From Aphrophora alni (taxonomy: Eukaryota > Arthropoda > Insecta > Hemiptera > Aphrophoridae): DNA of 64,000 nt. Shown here piece by piece: positions 55,143 through 64,000 of the stretch. The DNA is taken from positions 101,473,762-101,537,761 of the forward strand of contig OY740769.1 in NCBI GenBank assembly GCA_963513935.1, read 5' to 3'. A program made the translations under genes and the position numbers. How positions within the stretch are numbered: position 1 is the first letter of the stretch; every line of letters starts with the position of its first letter. The notes beneath the pieces are model-generated. The model saw only the letters and a program-made list of their open reading frames with translations, made no database searches and was not told the DNA's origin.

Positions 55143-58100
55143 CTATTACAAAAATAAAACTAACGTAACTCAGAAGTAGCACCAACCAAAATTAAATTAA
55201 CTTAATCACCTTCAAATACCATAACTCATGTTCCAAATCAAACAAAAAAAAAATTGTGTAAAGAAAAGTAAACGTTGTCTCCAATACAAAGTTTTTCATT
55301 AGAAGATTATCATAACTGTATAAATAAATTTAATTGACTTTAATTCAAATATATTCCAATTTTTGTTTAAATTGGAAAAAACTTCAACTATTCATATTAT
55401 TAGAACTCCTTCTTGTTAAATTGATAAAATCTAATCAACTTCTCAACAACTTCTGGAGTAGTCCCTTTTGTAGCAAAGAACTTAGTCAAGGTTTCTATGT
55501 CTTTAGAAGTGTTTCCTTTTGCAAAATAAAGCTTAAGAAACTTTTCAAGGTCTTCGCTTGTGATCTCTGTTAAAAAGTAAAACTTGATCAATTTTTGTAG
55601 TTCGTCTACATTAACTCCGAGTGTAAAATAGAACTCAATCAACTTTTCCAGATCCTGAGCTGTAGCTTTTACTAAAACATAAAGCTCTATTGTCTCTTCC
55701 AGATCATACGAAGTAGTTCCTGCTAAATAATGGAACCTGATCAAGTTTTTCATATCCACAGAAAGTTCTTCTTTCAAAAAATAAAGCTCTACAAACCTCT
55801 GGATGTCAGTTCCTATTAGAAAGAAAGATAAAAGAGTTAATCAATAGAATTTTGTAAAAAGCCTATTGTAATCTGGACATCACAAAGCAAAGCGACAAAC
55901 CACATCAATGCAGATAAATTACAAATGATTTTGGTTTTGGTACAAATTTGTGATTTAATAAGTTTTATGATAATTTGGCACCAATTAATTTGCATGAGCT
56001 AGCACAAACAACCCTTTTTGGTTACAAAATTTTTCTGCGATTGAAAGATTATGTGAAGAATGTAGTGTAGTTGTGAACTGATAAATGCAGTTTCTTCATT
56101 GGGAGAGGACTTAGACATAAAAAAAATTCATGCCTTTCTCTGCTTGTAAAGCAATAGACTTTTTTTTTCATAATCGTTCACAGCTACATGAACCTTCAGA
56201 CCAATTTGAAAGTGTTCAGACCATGTTCAAAAGAGTGATTTATGACTATTTGCTAAGGTGAGAAAATTTATCAAGTGGTAAAATAATGTGTCAAAGTGAT
56301 AAACTGTTGTTTGATTCAAATATCATTTTTTACATAATAGTTTAGATAACATGGTGGGAGTAACTTCAAAATTGTAACTTTGAGGAAGAGAAATAATTAT
56401 GCGATGTCAGATAGTACCAGTACCACACGGTACCATGTAAGGTGTTTAGTGTTTTTAGTACCAATTAATGTTTTTAGTGTATTTTGTTTGTGTTGGTTAA
56501 TAACTTAATGTTTTTTCTCACGATTTCATGTGATTAAATGACTCTTAGTACTCAATGCCTGAAGGTGGATGCCAATACAGATTGGAAACAACGGTAGTGA
56601 ATAAGTTATGCTTGTAGGTCACCTGATGATCGTAACAGTTATTTATTATCATTACTAACAATAAAGTTTCTCAGTCTGAACTGAACAGAACAGAACAGAA
56701 CTTATGGCAAGGAATAAGTCTGCTAACTGTACATGGCCCAGTGAGATATAACATAAAATTGATGGCGTTGGCAAGATATTTGTCAGTTCTGTTCATATGG
56801 ATCAGAAATGAGAGAATAAAACTTCTATACAAGAATTGTCTATTTAACAGAGACTTGGTGTACTTGAAAAGACTGAAATGTGTGCTGCTACCAAGATCCT
56901 CATGGGGTTTTATAAGAATCTAGGGAGTATTGGGAGATATTCTAGAGGGTCATATATATCTTGTATTATTCTTTAGAGCCAAATTAGGTTGTAGCACAAA
57001 CAGGTTATGTGTGTGTTTACAACCCTGAAGAAAAACAATATTTAACAACTAAAGATTTTAAATTAAATTTTTTCTTTAGGTATTGATGTTGAATTTTCCC
57101 CTCTTCTGATTACTTGTATACTTACAGTGAAAAGCTACGTGGTTGATTTTGGCAGGGGAAATTGTATAATTGTTTATATTATATTTAATATATTCCTATC
57201 TGTTATTCCTTATTGTTGAATCTATTATTATTCCTTATCTCTTATTGGAAGAATAGATGTTACACTTCGGAAAAAAATACATGGAGATAAGAATTGTTAT
57301 GATGAGTTATATTTTGAGGTCTTCTGAATTGGTTTTGGCAATCATCTGGCTAATAAACATTTTAGAAATAATTATTTCCAAGGAAAACATTTAAGCAATG
57401 GCTACATAAAGCTACATACAATAAACAGCAGTTAAGCTCACACTTATGCACACATAATGTAATTGAAGCTTAAGTATGTTTTGTAAAAAAAAAGTAATCA
57501 AATTTCACTTTACTGTTAATTAATTCTTTTCTACTCTATTATATTGAAAATCCTTAGAAAGTGTGTTCATATTCATATTTTCTATTCTTTTATTTTTTTC
57601 ATTTGAAATTTTCCTAACAAAAATGTACTAAAACACTGAATTTAAGAATTACTTGTCTTAATTTTTACACAAAAATTAAGACAACACTACACTTTTAATA
57701 CCAGTTTATCATACTGTTCTATATATCAGTAATTATTATCCCAGATTTCAATACTAAGGAAAAGCAACCCGTTGTTAAAGCTGTACAATAAACCGAACAG
57801 TCTATTATTCTAACTAGATGTTTTTTCTTGTTGTTTAATGACGAAAAACCTATCAGTCTTCATTCTTTTATGAAAAAAGACGAAAAGAACATAAAATAAA
57901 GACTTTTAGTCCTTCAATATTATAATAGCATTAGGGTTGGAAAATAACAAGAGTTTATCAAGAGAGATCTGATAGTGAAACCTATTTGTAAGCAGGTCAC
58001 TACTAATGGTGAGAAGTTGTAAGGCCTCCACTAAGCACAGAGAGTATCTCTGATGAGTAGCTAGAGTTTTATGAGGAATATTGAGTTAACTAAACAGAGA

Positions 58101-61100
58101 ATTGATGATTCTTCCTTCAGTTCTGCTTTATTTCCCATCCTTGTTTGTTGTCATCCCATTTTCCTAGGATTTCTTTTGTGCCTCCTGTGGAGGTTCGAGA
58201 ACGAAAATCATATTGTGGTTGTTATGTAACCAAGCAACCGGACTTTCCAAGTGAAACATAATCATCTGGTAATTTGAAAGCCTAGAGGACAACATTGTAT
58301 GGTTCGTGTGATAATTCAAAACTTTGTTTCATAATCACCTGTTAAAATAAAAGCCTAGAGGACAACCTTGCATGGTTCATGTAACAAACCCAAAACATGA
58401 TTTATTATTATTCGTAAAACTTGATCTACTTGTTTGCATACTTCAACATTTGAGTTTCACCTTGGTAATTTTATTTTATCATAGAAATTTGCTGACATCT
58501 ATTCTTATTTGATCCCTCTGTTGAAGAGGAAACTCACTCTGCTTGTTTACGATCCTCATTCTTTGTACTCAGTTATTTTAATTTAAATTATAATTTATAC
58601 ACTCTGACCTCTTGACTCAATTGATATTTTGCTCAATCACTCACTCTGCTTGTTTGCAAATCTTATTTTATGGTTTAAGTAATCTTTTGATGACCTAGGC
58701 CCAATATGTGACTGAATTCTTTAAAACATAAAACCCTGATGTCCTTGATTATGTTTTTTATTTTCTTCAATTCGTAATGGTGAGTTTTGTAGTTGTTAAT
58801 ATGTAGTTAGGACAACCACTGTCTTCGCTCATGTTGATATTTCAGTTCTTGCAAATTTGTAATTCAAATTATATACTTTTTGTTCAGACGTGATACAAAA
58901 AATAACTCCAAAATCTTAACATTTTTGTAATTTATAATACATCTAAAGTGTTTAAAAAAGTAATAAAAAATCTCCCAGAAGGAAAAAAAACTTCTAAAAT
59001 AAAAATCGTATACTGTTCAAATGAACTGTGTAAATTTGTTGTACAAATTTGTTTTTACGCATGAATACATAGATACAATCTTGTTGAGCACTGTGGTGAA
59101 ATTCACACTAATAGTGGAAATAATTATAATAAAGTACAATTAATCAGATAATTGTGTTTTATTTTAAAGTTTCTAGTGATTGTGGTTAAATACATAGAAT
59201 TTATTATTTTTTTTAATGTTACAACAGTCGGGTATATGATGGAATTCCACGATAATGGAAATAATGAGACGATTATTCAATTCCACAAAACAGCTTTAAT
59301 TGCGACATATGTTTCGCCGTTAGGCATTTTCAACCAACTAAATGAAAACAAAACAAGTCTAAACTAAAAATGTGAGACAAAAATGTAACCTTTCCTTTTG
59401 TCTCACATTTTTAGTTTAGACTTGTTTTGTTTTCAATTTAGTTGCTTGAAAATGTATAACATTGAAACATATTTCGCAATTAAAGCTGTTTTGTGGAATT
59501 GAATAATCATTTCATTATTTCCATTAAATACATAGAGTTTGTTAAAAAATGTTGCACTTATATATCACAAAATATAGTTTAAAATTTCATGAATATTCTC
59601 TTCCTATATAATTTGAAAATTTAAAAAAAATACCTCATGTAATGCCCTAAAATGCCATATAATCTCCATTGAGTTTCTGTTTTCATCTCAGTTATAGTTA
59701 ATTAAAATTCGCTTGATGTTATTCTTAGGAAGAGTTTGAAAATTCAATATCTTCCCACTAAATCTGATTTAAACAGAACTATATCATTAAATAAAAAAGT
59801 TAACACCAATGGAAATGGATTAATATTTGGTAAACATTTGTTTGTTATCAAAAACGATAATTATATGATATATACTCAAATAAAATCAAACTAAGTGTCT
59901 CTCGTTTCCTGTAATTGTAATCAGTGGTATAAAATTCTTCTAAATGATACAAAATCATAACAGATTATCTTCTCGTACTTCATATTTTAGCTGGCTTTTA
60001 CACATATATAAAATAATTTCATATATATAAACACATACCAAATTTGAATACTATTCATTTATAATTATGTAGTACAAAATATTTTGTAAATAGTATATTT
60101 TAAAATATTTTTTATTTAAAACCAAAGAGTTACACGTTTTAAATTTTACTATAAATAGTTATTTTTAAATAATTGTCATGCTTATAAGCCATATAACCAG
60201 ATTTGACCACTACTAAAGCACACAAAAAGCAACACACAAAATTTAAAATTTACGCACCCTTATTTGTGGTATTTTCTGGTTTTGGCGTTGTAGTTTCTGG
60301 TTTCGTTGGTGCAGTGGGCTGGCCTTTTTCAGTCACAGGTGGTGATAGAGTTGTACTATCGGGTTTTGCAGATTTATCAGAATTTGGATTTACTAAACTA
60401 CCTACAAACAAAACCGTGTCAGTTTCTTCATCCTTGATGAAAAACAAGAATGGATGGTCCACCTTTAACTTAATGACTGGTGAGTCACCAAACTTGTTAG
60501 CAACTTGAGCCTCTGAAACAATATAATTATCAAAATTAATTTTATATTTTAAATTATTTTATTGTTACCTAATATTTCAAGATAGCAACAGCTGACTCGG
60601 CCAAAACAAATTTTACATAATAAATAAATGTAAGACAAATATATTCAACACACATACTAACACTGAATGTACAAATTCATATTACTATAACAATGTTTTA
60701 GTTCTACTTACAACCAATTTACAAAAACAATATACATAACATTATCATAACATTACATTTGAATATTCACTAATACTACAGTATGCTTTTGAAACAAAAA
60801 ACGTCATCAGCGATTTTTCTTTAATTGCAATACTTTTAATATTTTTAATGTCAAGGGAAGTTTCCTAAACAATTTCTTCCCTATACGAGTTTTAGAAAAA
60901 ATGTTTAGGTGGGATAGATTGGTAATTGAAAGCTATTTTTAACCCTTGTATTGTTCATTTTTTCATTATTATATAAATCTGTATATTGACTTTATATAAA
61001 TGAAATAAACTGTAAAATACTTAAAGATCAAAGATTTGGAAGATGGATTTTTTTGAAAAAGTCATATAGCTGCAGAACCCCACAATAAAATACCATATTG

Positions 61101-61645
61101 CATAAGTTAACAAAAGCTTCCATGTAATTTAGTTTAGAGTTTGGAAACAGTCTGTAATAAGTTCTTTTGGATTAAATATGTTTTCCAATTTAAATTCATG
61201 TCTGAATGAAGCCCGAAAAATTTTGTTGTTTGTACAGAAATAAGTTCTGTTCCGTCAAAATCAAAATTTAATTCTGTTGATTGCTTACTTTGGATAATTT
61301 CCAATTTTTTACTATTTATTTTACAACTAAATAATTAATATAAATTAAAAATAGAAATGCTCCTAAAGTTAATCTCCGAGGAACACCACAGTTTTATTTA
61401 TTTCCAGATAATATTTGATACATTATTGATAATTTACATTTCTCCTAGGATGTACAAAATTAATTTGAATACATTCTTCTGCCATTCTTAACATTGTCTT
61501 CCCTTCTGCTCAAACATTTCGGATTAACTCCATTTTTGAAATTTGAGTATTCTGCTTCAGATTGTATGAAATTATCACATTGTAGCAAGGGTAGATGGCC
61601 GAACATATTAGAATATTTTAGAAATATGCAAAGTAAAGTTAAAAG

Positions 61646-61692
<47 letters not shown>

Positions 61693-63463
61693 AAGAGCAA
61701 ATAAATAATCATTCAAATATATTATGTTTATAAATTTAATGATATTGTATAAGTTTAACTCAAACAGCAAATTATAGAAAATGATTAATAGCATAGCAGT
61801 AGGGTGTCAACCAATCACAGAAGAGGGCGAAACCTATAAGTAGTGGAGAGGGGAGGTCACTTAAGTTAAGATGACTCCTTTACGCGATAAAGTTGTACTT
61901 AACTGCTTTTGAAAATGGAGTTAATCCAAAACATGTCGGCAGAAGTTTAAGACAATGAATGCTACACTCAAAATAGTTTGATATATTATTGCACTATTTT
62001 GATCTTTAGAAGAAAGTGGTATGTTTTCTCAAATTTGAAAATTATTGTTTTGTAGTATATAAATATTAAAGGTTAGCAATTTGAGTATTTCTAATCTTAG
62101 GGGTTCATTTTAGTTAGTTAGTTCACTTTGGAAATCCCGAGTTTTATCATGTAGTCTTGGGTTTTAGATCTCTCTCTTTCATAACTCCTATTCGGTATCT
62201 ACCAACTCTTGTTATTTTTTGTCCCTGATGCTATTAGAGTATTCAAGGGTCTTTATTTTACGTTCTGTCCTTTTTTTTAAAAAGTGATAACGACCGAAAA
62301 GTTTTTCGCCTTTAAACAACAAGGAAAAAATTGATTATTTCTACAAGATAAATATATCATTTTTAGGACAAAGTTAGAACCATTAGATCCTTTCTCTACA
62401 CTTAACTGGTTATAACTAACAAATCAAATACAATAAAATTATTTTAATATTTGAGGTTTTTACTATATGGAACTTGAACAAAACCAATCATTGTGGATTA
62501 TAACAGTGTTTTTCTTTTTCTCATAACACAATAAAATACACACAACAAATTAAATGGCTAATATTTAAAATAAAATTATCACAAAACTCAAAGAATAAAA
62601 AAAGAAATATAAAATAAATTTCAAATAGTAATTATAATTAATAATGGAAATTAATACAATATAAGCAAATTATAACCAGCCCACTGAAGAAGAACGCCTC
62701 AGCCACTCGTGTAGCAGTATACTTGATGTTCAATCAATATAGAACTATTATTAGGTATAGGATTTGTAAAGGCTATTTACTATCATACAGTTGTTACCTG
62801 TTGCTGCGAAAGCAGTGCTGCCTTCTTCATTAACTTCAATGCCTGCTTTCTGCAGTACATTAGACACATAAATTGAGTTATTTACTACTTCAGCAATATC
62901 ATTCAATTCTGCATCCATGCTAAACAACTTCTTCATGCCAAGCTGAAAATATAAATAGTATTATGAAATTTGCTATTATAAACATAATTTACATTTCTTA
63001 GAAGGAAAAAAATACAAACATAAAAACAGGGTTTAGGGGGAAAAAACTATATATAAGGTATCAATATCATACTGCTATTTCATATTTATTACATTTAACC
63101 TATGTTAGTCATATTGAGCAATATGAAATATATAACTTCCATTTTAATCACTTAAACAATAAAACTGTTTATACAAGATAATAATAATAAAAAGTAAAAA
63201 TCAGCCTTTTAAATAGTTAACATTTTACCTCATTATCTTACAAAATAATAGAAATTAAAATTAAATCAATTAGTTACCTCTTGTAAAATTGATCCCAAGT
63301 TGGCCATGTAATCGATTTTAAAAGTTGGTAGAGACAATTCAACAAGGGTTTCATACATATTTTGAGTATGTTTTCTCAAAACAAAAGGATTTATTTGTCG
63401 AATCAGTGTAGGTAGACCTGTGTTATTGTTGGGAACAATGATGTACATGGCGAATTTCTTCCC
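55084..63463 (-). CDS. Serpin 2, C-terminal part, with alternative tail exons (5' end outside window)
   Basis: Visible exons on the minus strand: 63463-63278, 62942-62798, 60512-60258, then either 55812-55400 or 55142-55084. All junctions are GT-AG with matching phases, identical in position to serpin 1. It keeps the serpin blocks KFAMYIIVP, FKIDYMANLGSILQELGMKK, EVNEEGSTAFAAT and DHPFLFFIKD. The hinge has P14 Ser and P12 Ala, but a bulky Phe at P11 is unusual. Counting from P17 Glu, the predicted P1-P1' is Lys-Phe, suggesting a trypsin-like target (inference; the loop is about two residues longer than in serpin 1). After VGSLVNP comes a Thr/Pro/Lys-rich linker of about 35 residues, then a tail set by the terminal exon. 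Upstream exons lie beyond 64000. Confidence 0.85.
55329..55344 (-). promoter_or_regulatory. Candidate poly(A) signals after exon A
   Basis: Two minus-strand ATTAAA hexamers, about 60-70 nt downstream of the exon A stop. Plausible by distance only. Confidence 0.25.
55400..55812 (-). CDS. Serpin 2 terminal exon A: eight 17-residue repeats
   Basis: 413 nt, entered in phase 1 from the donor after 60258 (G plus GA gives Gly). Open to the stop at 55402-55400, 136 residues. It consists of tandem 17-residue units with the pattern LIxFYFxxGxTSxDLEK, for example LIEFYFTLGVNVDELQK and LIKFYFLTEITSEDLEK. The first unit begins FVELYF and the last ends LIRFYQFNKKEF. Each unit looks like an amphipathic helix followed by a short turn. 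The repeats differ more in DNA than in protein pattern, which suggests selection on the protein. No known domain is recognised. It could also be the last exon of a separate gene if the 60258 donor is not used. Confidence 0.75.
55813..57900. other. Serpin 2 intron, nothing recognised
   Basis: Simple repeats only (four ACAGA-type units near 56680). Short frames lack family features. Confidence 0.4.
58264..58405. repeat. Tandem duplication, about 82-bp period
   Basis: AAAGCCTAGAGGACAAC(A/C)TT with flanking AATCA(T/C)CTG occurs at about 58262 and 58344. A second pair, CACTCTGCTTGTTT, occurs at 58536 and 58642. Confidence 0.7.
58660..59239. other. Serpin 2 intron, nothing recognised
   Basis: AT-rich sequence without features. 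Confidence 0.4.
59240..59530. mobile_element. Foldback element, arms about 135 bp
   Basis: The left arm (59240-59386) contains GGAATTCCACGATAATGG, CAATTCCACAAAACAGCTTT and AGTCTAAACTAAAAATGTGA. The right arm (59395-59527) is its reverse complement with scattered differences. Each arm holds a TTGAAAATG...GAAACAT block. A fragment of the same element lies at 15970-16031. Confidence 0.85.
59531..60257. other. Serpin 2 intron, nothing recognised
   Basis: Very AT-rich; no frame or repeat recognised. Confidence 0.4.
60258..60512 (-). CDS. Serpin 2 exon with scissile loop, C-terminal block and Thr/Pro linker
   Basis: Acceptor TTGTTTCAG before 60512; donor GTGCGTAAA after 60258. It completes Glu (P7) and reads AQVANKFGDSPVIKLKV, then DHPFLFFIKDEETDTVLFVG, then a linker with SPPVTEKGQPTAPTKPETTT. 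Without splicing the frame would end two codons later, so a minor read-through form is possible. Confidence 0.9.
60980..61430 (-). pseudogene. LINE remnant, reverse transcriptase
   Basis: The minus strand contains CGVPRRLTLGAFLFLIYINY (RT GVPQGSILGPLLFLIYIN), then TKFFGLHSDMNLNWKTYLIQ and a YGILLWGSAAI block, in broken frames. It lies in the serpin 2 intron. Confidence 0.7.
61492..61960. mobile_element. Inverted-repeat element, about 470 bp
   Basis: GGATTAACTCCATTTTTGAA at 61520-61540 is inverted at 61910-61927, and GTCTTCCCTTCTGC at 61496 is inverted near 61942-61955. The arms of about 45 bases enclose AT-rich sequence. The right arm carries TTGAAAATGG...CCAAAACATGTCGG, like the arms of the 59.2-kb foldback. 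Confidence 0.6.
61649..61688. repeat. (TA)n microsatellite
   Basis: About 19 uninterrupted TA units inside the inverted-repeat element. Confidence 0.98.
62110..62330 (+). repeat. Dispersed repeat R2, plus-strand copy
   Basis: CATGTAGTCTTGGG, CCAACTCTTGTTATTTTTTG, GCTATTAGAGTATTCAAGGG and AAGTTTTTCGCC, colinear with 34200-34440. Confidence 0.55.
62331..62797. other. Serpin 2 intron, nothing recognised
   Basis: AT-rich sequence without features. Confidence 0.4.
62798..62942 (-). CDS. Serpin 2 exon with hinge region
   Basis: Acceptor ATATTTTCAG before 62942; donor GTAACA after 62798. 145 nt, phase 0 in and phase 1 out, one codon longer than the serpin 1 equivalent. It encodes LGMKKLFSMDAELNDIAEVV and SNVLQKAGIEVNEEGST, then AFAAT of the hinge. 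Confidence 0.93.
63278..63463 (-). CDS. Serpin 2 exon, first one visible
   Basis: Acceptor AATTTACAG before 63463; donor GTAACT after 63278. 186 nt, phase 0 at both ends, the same length as serpin 1 exon 6. It encodes GKKFAMYIIVPNNNTGLPTL and VELSLPTFKIDYMANLG. Confidence 0.93.
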
Positions 63464-64000
63464 CTGTAAATTATTAAGTATTAATATTACTAATTAGATA
63501 ATATTTAACTCACGCATTTACTACTATAATATTAAACACAAATGGAATAAAATACCAGGTGTCCAAAAGTTCCCCCTCACTATTGCTAAATATTTAATGA
63601 CTGCTTTATATTTAAAAATATACAAAACCGATTGATACATCATTTTAAAGAGAATAACAAATATAGTAAACTCATGACTATCTGGTTTTCCATACAATCC
63701 TGCCCTGTCTATTGTGCAAATAGTATTAATTTATATTCACGAATTTAGTATTTAAAACCTAATTCAATACTTTTCGATAGTAAACACCTTAAGAAATAAT
63801 GCTTATAAGAAAAATACATGTTTTTTGCTTAGTTTTTATATCTCACGTAATTGCAAGTGCTTTAGAATAACTTTATTGAGGTCGAAACTTTTTTGTCCGT
63901 AGGAGAAAATTACATGGCTATTTTACATTACTTAGTAGAAGATATCAAATATTGTCAGTTGTTTTTCGCGGGATTTAGTTTTTATTAGTGTTTATGTTCT
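63464..64000. other. Serpin 2 intron running off the window
   Basis: AT-rich. A CAGGTGTCCAAAAGTTCC block near 63558 resembles a MITE end, but no partner is visible. Confidence 0.4.

Overview
The window looks like nuclear DNA of an arthropod, probably an insect and possibly a hemipteran. It is AT-rich, its genes are split by GT-AG introns of up to about 19 kb, and it holds many decayed non-LTR retrotransposons, miniature inverted-repeat elements, an intact pogo/Tigger-type transposon and a satellite block. I see no bacterial operons, rRNA, CRISPR array or confident tRNA gene. The taxon is inferred from style, not from a diagnostic gene.

The real host genes are two tandem paralogous serpins, both on the minus strand. 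Serpin 1 is complete: eight coding exons between 32519 (ATG) and 939 (stop) join to a 1449-nt reading frame (482 codons plus stop). It has a signal peptide, a full serpin core, an inhibitory-type hinge, a predicted P1-P1' of Leu377-Ser378 and a 71-residue polar tail. Serpin 2 enters from the right edge, so its 5' exons lie beyond 64000. Its three visible core exons (63278-63463, 62798-62942, 60258-60512) match the exon lengths and phases of serpin 1. Its predicted P1 is Lys, and a Thr/Pro-rich linker follows the core. The linker then joins, in phase, one of two alternative terminal exons. One (55400-55812) encodes about eight tandem 17-residue amphipathic repeats; the other (55084-55142) encodes a single short unit of the same type. 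This repeat-tailed serpin with a switchable tail is the most interesting feature of the window.

Layout. 0.9-13.4 kb: exons 8 to 2 of serpin 1, with introns carrying an 872-bp Tigger-type MITE, a full 2.2-kb Tigger-like element with an intact 535-residue transposase, and LINE debris. 13.4-32.5 kb: the giant first intron of serpin 1, with LINE pseudogenes, a tRNA-like SINE head and dispersed repeats. 32.5-55 kb: intergenic repeat-rich DNA, including a MITE carrying CCAAT and X-box sites, a 31-copy 54-bp satellite, a PIF/Harbinger-type element with a MADF-domain remnant, a 750-bp palindrome, and a decayed DDE transposon split by a piggyBac-like TTAA element. 55-64 kb: the 3' half of serpin 2 with foldback elements and LINE debris in its introns.

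The two serpins probably act extracellularly on different serine proteases (chymotrypsin/elastase-like for P1 Leu, trypsin-like for P1 Lys). This is inferred from loop position and not shown. All translations and splice sites were read by eye; no database search was possible.
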